Source: Ambrosia x helenae (taxonomy: Eukaryota > Streptophyta > Magnoliopsida > Asterales > Asteraceae). From it: DNA of 64,000 nt. Position 1 is the stretch's first letter. Each line of letters opens with the position of its first letter. The notes beneath the pieces were generated by a model. That model did not search any database and was not told the DNA's origin. It saw only the letters and a list, made by a program, of their open reading frames with translations. This document shows, piece by piece, positions 1-10,857 of the stretch. A program made the position numbers and the translations under genes. The DNA lies in contig CM061231.1 of NCBI GenBank assembly GCA_030844895.1, forward strand, positions 130,853,023-130,917,022, written 5' to 3'.

Positions 1-9
1 AAGTTTGAA

Positions 10-885
10 ATGAGTGATTTAGGACCACTCACATACTATTTAGGAATAGAAGTACGCCAAGCACAAGGAAAGATACAATTGAAGCAATCAGCCTACGCCA
101 AGAAAGTTATCAAGGAAGCTAGACTAGAAGACTGCAATCCAACAAAGACTGCAATGGAACCAGGTCTGAAGCTCGTTAGAGAAGATGAGAGTGAGCCATT
201 AAATGAGACAGAATACAGAAAGCTAATTGGAAGCTTAAGGTACCTTACACATACCAGACCAGATATCACCTACGCAGTTGGATACGTGAGCAGATTCATG
301 GAGAAACCAAAGACAACTCACATGAAGGCAGTTAAACATCTGATAAGATATATCAAAGGCACATTGAATTATGGAATTCAATACATCAGAGGAAAAGAAG
401 CAGAAATCATTGGTTACAGCGACAACAGTTATGGAGAACAAGAAGATGGAAAAGGAACCACAGGAACAATATTCTACTACAAAGATTCACCTATCACATG
501 GACAAGTCAGAAGCAAAGCACGGTAGCTTTATCATCATGTGAATCAGAGTTTATGGCAGCAACATCAGCAGCATGTCAAGCAATATGCCTACAAGGAGTA
601 TTAAGCGAACTCACAGGTGAAAGACCAAAGAAGATAACTCTACGAGTAGATAACAAGTCAGCAATACAACTCATGAAGAATCTTGTGTTTCATGGAAGAT
701 CAAAGCATATCAACACAAGGTATCACTTTATCAGAGAATGCATAGAGAACGAGCAGATACAAGTTGATCATATCAGTGGAGAGATGCAGAAAGCCGACAT
801 CCTCACCAAGGCATTACCAAGGATAAAGTTCATAGAGATGCGAAGTCTCATAGGAGTTGAAGACCTTAGGGAAATCAAGAATTAA
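10..885 (+). CDS. copia pol C-terminus: end of RT plus RNase H (partial)
   Basis: The frame is open from the window start; the true start is upstream and position 10 is only an internal Met. It begins in the RT segment after the YVDD box, at MSDLGPLTYYLGIEV, the usual copia RT-to-RNase H linker. RNase H follows with GYSDNSYG, SSCESEFMA, RVDNKSA and HISGEMQKADILTK, which hold the acidic catalytic residues. It shows about a dozen amino-acid differences from the same 291 residues of the copy at 36968-41194, among them Cys for Trp in QAI(W/C)LQG and Leu for Pro in N(P/L)VFHG. No stop is seen, so the visible part is still open. RNase H removes the genomic RNA strand during reverse transcription in the particle. 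Confidence 0.93.
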   Translation: MSDLGPLTYYLGIEVRQAQGKIQLKQSAYAKKVIKEARLEDCNPTKTAMEPGLKLVREDESEPLNETEYRKLIGSLRYLTHTRPDITYAVGYVSRFMEKPKTTHMKAVKHLIRYIKGTLNYGIQYIRGKEAEIIGYSDNSYGEQEDGKGTTGTIFYYKDSPITWTSQKQSTVALSSCESEFMAATSAACQAICLQGVLSELTGERPKKITLRVDNKSAIQLMKNLVFHGRSKHINTRYHFIRECIENEQIQVDHISGEMQKADILTKALPRIKFIEMRSLIGVEDLREIKN

Positions 886-893
886 GGGGAGAA

Positions 894-1135
894 TGTTAGA
901 CATAATTCTTATTTCCCAATTATCCTAAGTATTATACATATATTGTATATATTAATATATATCCTAAGTTAGGAATAGGTGTTGGTTATATACCAACCGA
1001 TGTGTTGGTTGGGGACACACCCCTTCATTTGTATAAATACCAAACACATTGTATCATTTAGTTTATGTATTGATTCTTAAGTTTATCATATTCTCTCTCA
1101 AACTCAAACCCTCTCATCGATCCTGCATACCTTCA
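894..1135 (+). repeat. 3' LTR of the partial copia element
   Basis: It begins TGTTAGACATAA right after the purine-rich AGGGGAGAA and ends CCTTCA, giving the TG...CA borders of an LTR. A TATA box (TATAAATA) is at 1032-1039. The 3' half is nearly the same as the LTRs at 35486 and 41204, while the AT-rich middle differs. It is followed directly by the LINE ORF1 frame. Confidence 0.92.
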
Positions 1136-1137
1136 GT

Positions 1138-1476
1138 GATGAAGCTTTTGTAGATTGTAGTGATGACTCGGATGATCCGATGGATAGTGATGATGAATCT
1201 ATAGACTTGGGTATCACGGATGGCCAGAAGAAAGCTATATCAGAGATATTATCCGAGTTTGGGTGCGTAAAAGCCACTGACCAAGCTGGCTGGGATCAAG
1301 GGGAATGGGCGTTCTTTCGACTTCAGTGCAAGAAACGTAATATTGACCCAGCCTTTGCAGTCGAAAATGTCCTTCCAGACCAGTCAGGGACGGCTCGTTT
1401 TCTCATGAAGCAGGCAAATGTTGGCAGCAATAACGGACCAGTGAATAAGGTTGCACAAACCCCCAAGGCTGTTTAA
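1138..1476 (+). pseudogene. LINE ORF1 C-terminal fragment
   Basis: The frame is open from the copia junction without a stop and ends at TAA 1474-1476. The ORF2 ATG follows immediately at 1477. It is acidic at the start (repeated Asp-Asp/Ser), then has a helical stretch containing GWDQGEWAFFRLQCKK. Plant L1 ORF1 products are nucleic-acid-binding gag-like proteins; the zinc knuckle expected further upstream is not in the window. That the frame stays open to the LTR border is the evidence that copia landed inside ORF1. Confidence 0.7.
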
Positions 1477-4400
1477 ATGGGTTTAAAAATCACCGCTTGG
1501 AATGTTCGGGGGCTGTCTAATGTCCACAACCAGAACAATCTCATGAAACATCTAGCTGCTGATAGGTATAATGTGTGTGGGGCTGTTAAGACCCACCTTT
1601 CTCAGATTAAGCTGGTGCCTACGTGTAATCTGATATTTGGAAATTGGTTATGGGACTCGAATGCTGGCGTATGTAGGGGCGGTTGCCGTATTGTGGTTGG
1701 CTGGGACCCTAACACTGTTAACCTCATGGTTATAGAGAGGCATCCCCAAGCTATTCACTGCTTCATTAAACCTCTGAGCTGTGATAAGGGTTTCTATTGT
1801 TCGTTTGTCTATGCACATCACCGTTTGTTACCTAGAAGGGATTGCTGGAATTCCCTAAAAATGCACAAACTTGTGGTTCAAGACAATCCGTGGCTCCTTC
1901 TCGGGGATTTCAATGCAATTATAAATCCCGATGAATGTTCTGTGGGGTTTCGGGTATTACTAGCAGCATGAGTGAAGCCCGGGAATGTTTCATTGATGCC
2001 GAGATAGAGGATATATGTATGTCAGGCCTTAGATTTACTTGGAACCAAATTCCGGGAAAGCCAAATGGCCTCCTGAAAAAACTTGACCGGGCTATGTCTA
2101 ACCACCAGTTTGTTGATGTGTTTCCCCATGCGAATGCTAAATTTCTCCCATTTGTGGAATCAGACCGCACCCCTATTGTGGTGTCTATTCCTGAAGTGCC
2201 GTTTCCCAAGCCGAAGCCTTTCAAGTTCCCAAACTACTTGACTCTTAATGATGAGTTTATTCCCATTGTTAAGGAAGTTTGGTCAAAATCGGTTGCGGGA
2301 TGCTATATGTTTTGTCTGATCACTAGGCTGAAAACCCTCAAATAAGATTTCAGAAGACTCAATTTTAAACAGGGCAACCTGTTTAATAAAGTGGCGAAGT
2401 TGAAAGCTGAGTTACAAAGCATCCAAGCTGATGTTGTGCTTAATCCGAGTAATACTGATCTCCACGATGAAGAAGCTGCTTACTTGTTGGCCTATAAAAG
2501 TGCAGTCCAGGACGAGGAGAGTTTTCTTCGCCAAAAGGCTAAAGTTACCTGGTTAAAAGAGGGTGATCACAACTCAAAATACTTTCACAGAGTCGTTAAA
2601 TCTAACCAACATCGTAATCGGATCCATGATATTGAAGATACTCTTGGCAATTTGTTTAATGGCTCCCTTGTGGCTGATCAGTTTGTGGCCCATTTTAAGT
2701 CTGTTTTGGGAATGACCAGTGATACTATGGCCATCGATGACCCGTCCTCTTTGTTCACCAAGCAAGTCTCTTAAGTGGATGCTGATATTATGACTCAACC
2801 AGTTACCAATGAAGAAGTTAAGGCTGCGTTGTTTGGTATGGAAGACACCAAAGCCCCAGGTCCTGATGGGTACTCGGCTAAATTCTTCAAAGCTGTGTGG
2901 GAGGTAATTGGTATTGATTTCTGTCTGGCAGTCAAGTCTTTTTTCAGCACGGGTTTGCTCCTCAAAGAGATTAACTCCACGGTTCTTGCCCTTGTCCCTA
3001 AAACGGACACTCCTCGTAGAGTTACGGATTATCGGCCTATAGCTTGCTGCAATGTGGTCTACAAATGTATCAGTAAGATTATTGCTAATAGAGTTATACA
3101 TGTGCTTAAGTACCTGGTCAATGAGAACCAATGTGCTTTTATCCCGGATCGCCTCATTAGCGATAATATCCTGCTCACCCAGGAACTAATGAGGAATTAT
3201 CACAGGGATAGAGGCCCTGCCCGGTGTGCGTTTAAGATAGATATTCAAAAGGCGTATGACACTGTGGATTGGGAATTCCTGGCTAGTTGTCTGAAAGAAT
3301 TTGGCTTTCCCGCTAGGATGGTTAAATGGATCATGTGTTGTGTCACTTCAACCTCGTTCACTATTGCGGTTAATGGGGAACACAAAGGGTTCTTTAAAGG
3401 TAGAAGGGGGCTCAGACAAGGCGACCCCATGTCTCCGTACTTGTTTACTCTTTTTATGGAAGTTCTCACCCTAATGATAAGTAGACGGGTCAAGGAGAAT
3501 CCTAATTTCAAATACACTGGAAATGTGAAAGTGTCGGCCTGACGCACCTCTGTTTTGCTGATGATTTGTTCCTCTTCTGTCATGGGGATAGTGAGTCGGT
3601 GAATGTTCTTATGGCTGCCCTCGACGAGTTCAAAGGCGTCTCTGGTCTAGTGCCTAGCATACCTAAGAGTACTGCCTTCTTTGGAAATGTTGAACCAGAC
3701 ATTCGCTTGACTATAACTAACTCTATTCAATTTCAAGTTGGTGTTCTTCCTGTCAAATACCTTGGGGTTCCTTTGATTTCTTCCGGACTTCGTCTGATCC
3801 ATTGTAGCCCTCTGATTGATAAAGTCAAAAGGAGGATTGCTGACTGGAAAAATAAGTCGCTGTCCTTTGCTGGGAGGCTGCAATTGATTTCCTCAGTTTT
3901 AAACTCTTTACAGGTGTATTGGTCATATGTGTTCATTGTCCCAGTTTCGGTCTTTAAAGAGATTGAAAAACTCATGAGAGGCTTCCTTTGGTGTCATGGG
4001 GAGATGAAGAAGGGCAAGGCTATGGTTAATTAAATGGAAGGAAGTGTGCAAGCCGATGGTTCAAGGTGGTTTGGGTCTGAAGCTTCTTCGCACATGGAAT
4101 AAAGCTCTTATAGAAAAACATACTTGGAACATCATCTCGGGCAAGGATTCCCTATGGGTCAAATGGATTCATACTTATCGGTTGGATAAAGGAAATTTTT
4201 GGAATTCAATAAGACAGATGACACATGTTGGAGTTGGAGGAAGATTATGGAATGTAGAAACATCCTCCGAAGCCACATTATTCATGTGATTGGAAATGGG
4301 AAGGATACTTCGGTTTGGTTTGATAATTGGCACCCAGCTGGCCCTTTGAATAACTTTATAACACACAGAAATATGTGTGAAGGTAACCTCTCCAGATTCA

Positions 4401-5122
4401 GTAGAGTGGATGAGGTTGTCTGTGATGGAAACTGGACATGGCCTGATGGGTGGCAGTCCAGATTCCCTGCTCTCTTCAGCTCTCCATGCGTAGCTATCCA
4501 GGCCAATAAAAGGGACAAAGTGCTATGGAAGAATCGGGATGACAAATTAAGTGAATTCTCGGTTGGTAATGTCTAGGCTACTATCCGAGAGGAAGGTGAG
4601 GTAGTGCCTTGGTTTAAAGTGGTATGGTTTAGCTAAAATATTCCCCGTCATGCTTTCATCATTTGGCTTGCCATGAAGAATAGACTTAAAACTCATGATA
4701 TTCTAGGCCAATGGTTAGTGGACAATAACCTCATGTGCTGTTTTTCAAAGGCCACCCCGGATTCCCATTCCCATCTATTCTTTGAATGTGCGTATCCATG
4801 TACTGTTTGGAAAGAGGTGAGTGCTGTTACTAAATGGGGTAATGCCCCGATTAGATGGCAGGATATTATGTTGCACATGAGTTCTCTACACGCAAATGGA
4901 TCTATATGGAGTATAGTAAATCGGCTCACTTTGGGTGCGGCTGTCTACTATATCTGGCAGGAGCGTAATATGCGTACCAGTGAACACAGGACGAGGCAGC
5001 CTACTGAAGTGATTAGGCTGATAAAAGAGGTTGTCCGGCTTAGGCTCATGGGTTTGCGGTTGGTTAGGTCGACTACCACTCTGAGTGTTTCTAGAATATG
5101 GGAGTTGGCTGATGTCCAATAG
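1477..5122 (+). pseudogene. LINE ORF2: AP endonuclease, RT, zf-RVT (broken)
   Basis: The endonuclease starts MGLKITAWNVRGLS and has LLGDFNAI near 1900. The usual catalytic Glu of the (L)ET(H/K) motif reads VKTH (about 1585-1600), so this domain looks dead. The frame shifts near 1935. In-frame stops are at 2343-2345 and 2772-2774. RT follows with KAPGPDGYSAKFFK, DYRPIACCNVVYK, FKIDIQKAYDTVDW and GLRQGDPMSPYLF. A second frameshift near 3539 separates these from the catalytic FADDL box, which is readable at 3551-3565 in the new frame. Later pieces are at 3566-4033, 4044-4289, 4199-4576 and 4673-5122. The last holds the zf-RVT signature IPRHAFIIWLAMKNRLKTHD and a Cys/His region (CFSKATPDSHSHLFFEC). 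The protein would nick DNA and copy the LINE RNA. Confidence 0.9.
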
Positions 5123-6826
5123 GTTGAAAAGATCCGCCCCCCCCCCCCCCCAACAAACTCAGTCATGATGGTGTATGATACTGGGCTCTGTGGCTGGTTT
5201 TGGAGGTGCTGGGACCTGTTTAATTGTCACATTTGTGACATTCCTGGTAGAGATTTGATTAGATTGATGCAGAATCCTAACACACATCACATGGTTTCCT
5301 TATTTATGCGAACCCCACTGGTTTGCATCCCTGCAGTCTATTTTCTGTTTTCGGTCATAGGGAGGGGCTGGTTTGGGATCATGGGGTGGGTGGGTTTGGA
5401 TTGGGCTTACATTTTGGTTTTTATCATGTGCAGCTGCTGTTTTTGGGTTGCTAATCTGGGTCGTCTGGTTATTTCGGGCTGGGATGGAGTCATAAGGGGG
5501 GTGAAGGTAGTGCAAACCACTAGATTTTCTTGGTGTCACATGGTGGATTGCCTCTCTCCTTTTCTTTGGTCTCTAGGAGTGTCTCGTTTACCCTGTACTG
5601 TTACCAATGGCGTTATTAATAGGAGACATTATCGGAGGGTAGGTCTTGCTCATAAGTTGGGGATCAACATAAACCCGAGAGGCATAAGGAAGCACTGGCT
5701 AGGGAGGTGTTTCTTTCGGTGTGGCCCTACTTTGCTCTCCACCCCTATGCCGAAAACCTGTGTAGGCTTTAGAAACCTTGTGTGTCTTACTGTTAAATGG
5801 GACATTTCTGTCTACCAAAATACGTTATGGGGCTGGTGGATCAGAAACTTGGATTGGGTTAATCATTGTGTACCAGGTTTGGGATCAATGTCTTTTGTTG
5901 GAGTTGATGCATTGGGCTCTCAGGTTATGGCCCCAGCATAGGTACAAGGCCCACGAGATCTGGATGCATCAAGGAGGGTATTTGCTGGTGATTAAGGCCC
6001 TTTGGTGGGTTGATTATACCTCTACTCATAAGTGGTTTCGCTACACAATCCAGGAGGCTGACAACAAAAGTGATAAAGACTGGACCATGGCGTGGATGAA
6101 GGCCCATAACAGGGTTATACTTAATTATGGAGTCTGGAATTGCATTGGGCCTAGTGTTTGTAAGTTGGGCCATTGTGCGAACTGGACCCGCAAAGTTCCT
6201 CTAGTCAGGCTAAATGATGATGGGCCAATGATTGCTCGGACTTTAGGGAAACAATTGCGGATGCCATTTGTGAAGACTACGAAGATTATAATCCAAAACA
6301 AGGATCAAAATAAGCTACAAACAGACCAGAAGACCAAACCCAAATGTATGCCATGCACTGTTTCGCTGGCCCAATTCCAAATCTTGTTATGGGCTGGCTC
6401 GGCTCATTGCTACTGGGCTTGGGGATGCATTGTGAAGACTTTGTCTAAGTGGTTTTTATTATCTACTAAACATGAGCCAAACTATATTGGGCTTCAGTTG
6501 TTGGCTTTTGGGAAAACTATTATGGTTTGGGCTTATACTCAAGCGGATTTGCTTGTGGGTATAAAGAACTCGTGTTTTTGTGGGCCGCCCCAAAAGTATG
6601 GGTGTCCTTGTAATTGTTTTAGGCAGAATAGGCTGGATAGGTTGGGTAGTTTCACCCCTCAGGGTCGCAATTTCCTATATGTCCCTAGGCGTGGTTGTAT
6701 GGTGTCTTATTTTTGGTCCCCAAACTCTTGTCTTGGTGGACATGTTCGGGGAATGCCCCCTTGATGGTGTAGTTCTTTCTGTTTCATCTATATAGTTTGT
6801 CGGGCAATGCCCTATACCCAAAAAAA
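5123..6826 (+). other. LINE 3' region with long unassigned open frames and A tail
   Basis: A run of 15 C near 5138-5152 follows the end of ORF2. The rest is T/G-rich. Two overlapping open frames (5165-5941, 258 codons; 5778-6764, 328 codons) have Trp/Cys-rich translations that match nothing I recognise, so they may be chance openness in G/T-rich 3' untranslated sequence. The final 100 bases (GGGGAATGCCCCC...CGGGCAATGCCC then A tail) look like the 3' terminus of plant L1 elements. Confidence 0.6.
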
Positions 6827-6851
6827 CCCTAAACCCTAAACCCTAAACCCT
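6827..6851 (+). repeat. Telomere-type repeat (CCCTAAA)3 + CCCT
   Basis: Three exact CCCTAAA units plus CCCT follow the seven-A tail of the LINE without a gap. This is the plant telomere repeat, read as the C-rich strand. It could be a pre-existing interstitial telomere-like target, or it could have been added at the insertion. Confidence 0.9.
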
Positions 6852-6974
6852 GGCTCGTAAACATAACGAGCCATCATGACTAACAGGGTGTGTGTCTTTT
6901 TAGCTATCTTTTTTTAAACACTTAGTCATTTTCTGCTCTGTTATTTTAGAGTATGTTAGTCGTGATGGCTCGTC
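6851..6974. repeat. Foldback: nested inverted repeats around GGCTCGT
   Basis: TGGCTCGT (6851-6858) pairs with ACGAGCCA (6866-6873). The block AACGAGCCATCATGACTAAC (6865-6884) pairs with GTTAGTCGTGATGGCTCGTC (6955-6974) at 18 of 20 positions across a T-rich 70-base loop. This gives a three-arm hairpin. It may be the remains of a small foldback element; no target duplication is evident. Confidence 0.6.
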
Positions 6975-8160
6975 CTTTTTAATGCAACTAAACCCTAATC
7001 TCAACAAAGAAGACGATCGAAGAACATCAAATTAACAATAAAAAAGGACAATCGACAACCATACGACTACATCTACATCTGGAGAGGACCTAATAGAGGA
7101 CCCTTTTCAAACTGGCATATTATAAAGGGTATTAAGTCCTTATTTATAGGCATGGAGAGTCATTTTTCCAGGTCGATCAAAAGGTTAAAACCCCAATTCT
7201 AATTAAAACTAATCTGCTAATAACCCTAATTTGTTAAAATGACCTAATTTTTTTCTTTATTTTCACTCAATGACGATCAAGTGAGAAGAACACGGAATAC
7301 ACAATATACAAATCTGGATCATCGACATGACCCAGACATAGGCTTACGATTACTTGTTTCTTGTTTGATGATCGGACTCTATCATCTTCAAAGACATTGA
7401 AGAAGACATTCATAACAAAGAATATCAACTTAAGATTGAAGAACACATCGGTAACGCCTGTGAACGATACTTTTTACGAAAACACTTAGTCTTTTTTTAG
7501 AAGATGAAGCATGGATAGAGCATATCTTGGTGTATATGTTGCTCTTTTGGTGATGTGTATGCCTCTCATTTTATCCTGTATTTTTAGTAATAACCGTATG
7601 AAGTTCCAGCCTGCTTGTTTCTGATATTGCAACTTTCAAAGAGCAGCTCCTGTATTCCTATCTCTTCTCCGGGAGCGCCTGTGGCTTGTCTTCTTAAGAG
7701 ATCGTGCCCACTAAGCCATTTAATCGAATTAAATAAATCAAAAATAAATTAATTAAATTGGTCCAATCAGGAGAAGCCATGTGATTTTGATCCACTTTTT
7801 GATTGAAAAACCTGTAAAGGATAAAACAACCACTGTTTCATACACTCTATCCACTGTCAAGTTGAAAAATTTGTTTCAAACATCTGATCAGATAAAAAAA
7901 CCACTGTTTGGTTGAAAAATCTGTTTCAAACCTCTGATTAGATAAAACAACTATTTCATTATATATATACATATATCTATCTATATAACAAAAAAAATCA
8001 AGTGCTGTTAGCATCAGCACTTTGGTAAAACAACAGCTGTTTGCATCAGATCTTTGGCAACAGCTGTATACCACCAGATGTTTGGATGTTTGGCCATCAG
8101 ATGTTTACCACGTCTGCTCCCAAAAGCAGAGTTTTGGCCACATCAGCGGTTTCACCAGAG
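6975..8160. other. AT-rich spacer, no gene seen; short direct repeats
   Basis: No coding frame or recognisable element body is seen. Between about 7800 and 7960 a roughly 60-base unit recurs imperfectly (ACCACTGTTT, GTTGAAAAATTTGTTTCAAAC, CTGATCAGATAAA, then again). From about 8010 to 8110 a CATCAGATGTTTGG-like motif recurs several times. This is probably upstream sequence of the element that carries the ORF at 8291. Confidence 0.4.
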
Positions 8161-8162
8161 CC

Positions 8163-8170
8163 TATAAAAA
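8163..8170 (+). promoter_or_regulatory. TATA box (TATAAAAA) of the ORF at 8291
   Basis: CCTATAAAAACC lies about 125 bases before the ATG at 8291, a normal plant distance given a transcription start about 30 bases downstream. The leader between them is C/A-rich, as in plant 5' UTRs. This is prediction only. Confidence 0.5.
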
Positions 8171-8290
8171 CCCTGTTTTACCACAATAGTCGTTACACTG
8201 TCTCATTGTATTCAAAATACTGAAACCGCCTTCTTCATCCTCAAACCCTTACTCCAATTCCACTCAATCTCACACTCGAAATCCATTACA

Positions 8291-10857
8291 ATGGATCTTC
8301 AAGCGAAAGCCACCCACAATTATCTCCCATGTCTGGTAAAAACAGATGAAAACGTTCCATTCCACCATCGACATCATCTTAAACCCCAAATACCTGACAA
8401 TCCTAACCGCTGATACTCCTATTTATCTGGATACCCTCCAAGAATTTTGGTTGAATGCTGAGTTTCTTCTTCAAGACAAAAAGCCTACATCCATTATCTC
8501 AAAAATTGGAGAGACAAGTATCGCCATTACCCTTGAACTGATATCCACAACCTTCTCACTCAATGACTTGTCAGGTAAAGACTCTTTCCCTAAGGCAGAG
8601 ATTCACACAGAGTTTCAGGAAAGAGGTTATGATGCACAAATGACTAGGTCAACCATTTTCAAAAAGTTTTTCCCACCAGTCATGAAATTTTTCTTTCATA
8701 CCCTCCTTCTCCGTGTCTCTGCTAAGTCCACTTCCTTTAATGAAATCCCATTGAGGATTCAGTACTTGGGTTATGCTATGTTGCCAGATTCTGACTTCAA
8801 TCTTTCCCAGGGACTGTTTATGTACTTAGTATCAAATGTGAAAGCCATAAAGTCTGGGTCTAATAATGCTTTTCTGATTTACCCAAGAATTTTAAGTGTA
8901 ATCCTTCAAAAGGTTTTACCAGAAAAAGATTTTAAAAAGGGTGAGTCTGTTCAAATGAAGAGTCTAACTGTTGAAACTTTCACAAGAATGCTGGGTTCAA
9001 CTACCCAAGAAAAAGTATTAAAAGTGTCAAAAGTTTCCAAAACACAAACAAAGAGGGCTAAGACAACAGCTGTTGTCCAAACCTCTGTTGTTGAGCCCAC
9101 TGCTCCTGGTGATCATGGCACTACATCCAGTGCTATGAAACCCACACCAGCCACCTCCAAAAGAAAACGTCCATCCACAAAAACCACCACTAAACCAAAA
9201 AGGGGACTTCTGGAAGATGAGATACCATAAGAAAACCCTGTTGCAACACAAAAGCAACAAGAAACCACTGTTGTTACTTCCTCACAACAGTTGGATATAT
9301 CTCAACCTGACCAAACTCCCTATGAATCCTCACAAAAGGATCATGTTGTAAGCCAAAGGGAAACACATCATGATACATATGAGTCACTTGGCCATATGTT
9401 CAAAAGCCCTCTCCTAGGGCTAATTCTCTTTTTAATCCTCCACCTTCACCAAAACATGTTCCTCAAACCATGCAACCTCTGTTTGAGGCTATTGATAAAA
9501 CTCAGGAAAATCCCAATTCCTCTCCTTCACCCATCAATGACAGTATACCTCCACAAGTGACTGGGACTAAGGAAAATCAATCAGCCATCCCACAAACAGA
9601 AGAGGAGGTTACACCCCTAGAGTTCAGTGAAACTCTAGGTGAGTTTTTAAGTGAAGCAGCCACTACTGATGTAGAGACCATTGTCTCACAACAGGAAAAT
9701 GGTTACATAGCTAAGACTTCCTTGAAGGCAACAACTGATGAGGCCACCATAGTGTCCCCAAAATCAGTTGGAAGTCCCCAAAACCAAGAAAAAGGGGCAT
9801 CTGGTTCTCATCCTTTGGACTCACCTCCTAGGATTGAACTAGTTACAACTACCACCGGTAGGAATTCAGATGATCCTATAACTTAGGTGATGGGTTACAA
9901 TACCAAGAATTGACGGCCAGAGTACAGTCCATTGAAACCTCTGTTGCTGATATCAAATCAGATATCAAGACAATATTGGGATCATTGGCTACTCTTACCA
10001 AGAGTCAACCATCCACAATTGATATTGCTAGTGAGCTATGGAAATCTGTTTCTCCCATCATCATAGCTCACAGAAAATTAGCAGATCAGACTCATGAAAC
10101 TTACATGGCTGAAATCATAAATATGGTGGATGCTAGGTACAAAGATACCCATGCTGACATTCAAGCCATTTAAGACCATCTGCTGAACACCACTGGCTCT
10201 GCCCCTACCACAATTCTCAGAGATGAAGATGATGATGACTTCACTGCTGATGATGCCAGAAAGGGGGAGAGTGGCAGAGATAGATCGTCAAAGCTAGATC
10301 CCTTTGGTTGTCCACCCTCACAAAAGGGAAAATCAAAGTCTGTCAACAAACCAGGGTCTACCCACACAGCACCACAACAATAACTACCAAATGTTCAAAC
10401 CTCTGTTGCTACTGAAACTGCCAAAACCAACAAAGTAAAGGAAGTTGATACCTCTGCTAATGAAGAAGCTGAAAAGGCTGCCGAGGAAAAGCAAAAGCGG
10501 GCTGACACCTTGGAAGTTAAAGCAGAGTCTTTGGTACAAAAGAAAAGGGAACAACAGCAGGAAGTTGAAGATGTGGGCTCCTCTAAAAGGAAGAAAATGC
10601 CTGCCAAACATGTCAGATAACCACCATCCAAACTTGCTGCTAAAACCACTGCTACCAAAACCACAGCTGCCACCAAAACCACTGATACCACCACAACATC
10701 TAAACCTATCACCACAACCACCAAACCAACCACTGAACCTACTACCACAACCATCAATACACCACCTAAAACCACTCCACCACCTAAATCCCAAACAAAT
10801 GCTGGTTCTACAAAAGTGCCAACAGATGTTAATCAGTTTTGGGATGAGCGAGTCTAG
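8291..10857 (+). pseudogene. TE-associated lineage-specific protein, frameshifted
   Basis: The likely start is ATG 8291 (MDLQAKATHNYLPCLVKTDE). The frame then shifts within about 60 bases to the long frame of 8346-9230. That frame holds a globular N-terminal domain (TADTPIYLDTLQEFW, SFNEIPLRIQYLGYAMLPDS) of a type I associate with repetitive hypothetical ORFs in Asteraceae genomes (from memory). A Lys/Arg-rich stretch (SKRKRPSTK) that could be a nuclear signal follows. The protein then continues in two more frames (9470-9886; 9910 to 10857) with stops at 10171, 10381 and 10618. The last part contains KRKKMPAKH and a Thr/Pro/Lys-rich low-complexity tail ending DVNQFWDERV. There are no RT, integrase or transposase motifs. 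It could be the accessory or antisense gene of a larger retroelement. Its function is not known to me. Confidence 0.6.

Larger units (their letters stand above)
1..1135 (+). mobile_element. Ty1/copia retrotransposon, 3' part (cut by window start)
   Basis: This is the end of reverse transcriptase, all of RNase H, a polypurine tract (about 884-893) and one LTR. It is closely related to the complete copy at 35486-41464, but its LTR is a different subtype (242 versus 261 bp). The 5' part lies outside the window. It ends exactly inside the LINE ORF1 reading frame, so it inserted into the LINE. The five bases after the LTR, GTGAT, should be the target duplication, but the other copy is not in view. 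Confidence 0.95.
1136..6826 (+). mobile_element. L1-type LINE, 5'-interrupted and decayed
   Basis: In order: the end of ORF1 (1138-1476), ORF2 with AP-endonuclease, reverse transcriptase and C-terminal zinc-knuckle (zf-RVT) regions (1477-5122), then a long T/G-rich 3' region ending in a short A tail at 6820-6826. ORF2 is broken by at least two frameshifts and several stops, so the copy is dead. Its 5' part is separated from it by the copia insertion and lies outside the window. Plant L1 elements transpose by target-primed reverse transcription using the ORF2 endonuclease and RT. Confidence 0.92.

Noticed and set aside
4948..5166. Short minus-strand frames opposite LINE ORF2
   Set aside because: Shadows of the zf-RVT region; no independent support.
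10384..10794. Gly/Val/Phe-rich frames on the minus strand
   Set aside because: Antisense shadows of the Thr/Pro-rich repeat tail of the plus-strand ORF ending at 10857.
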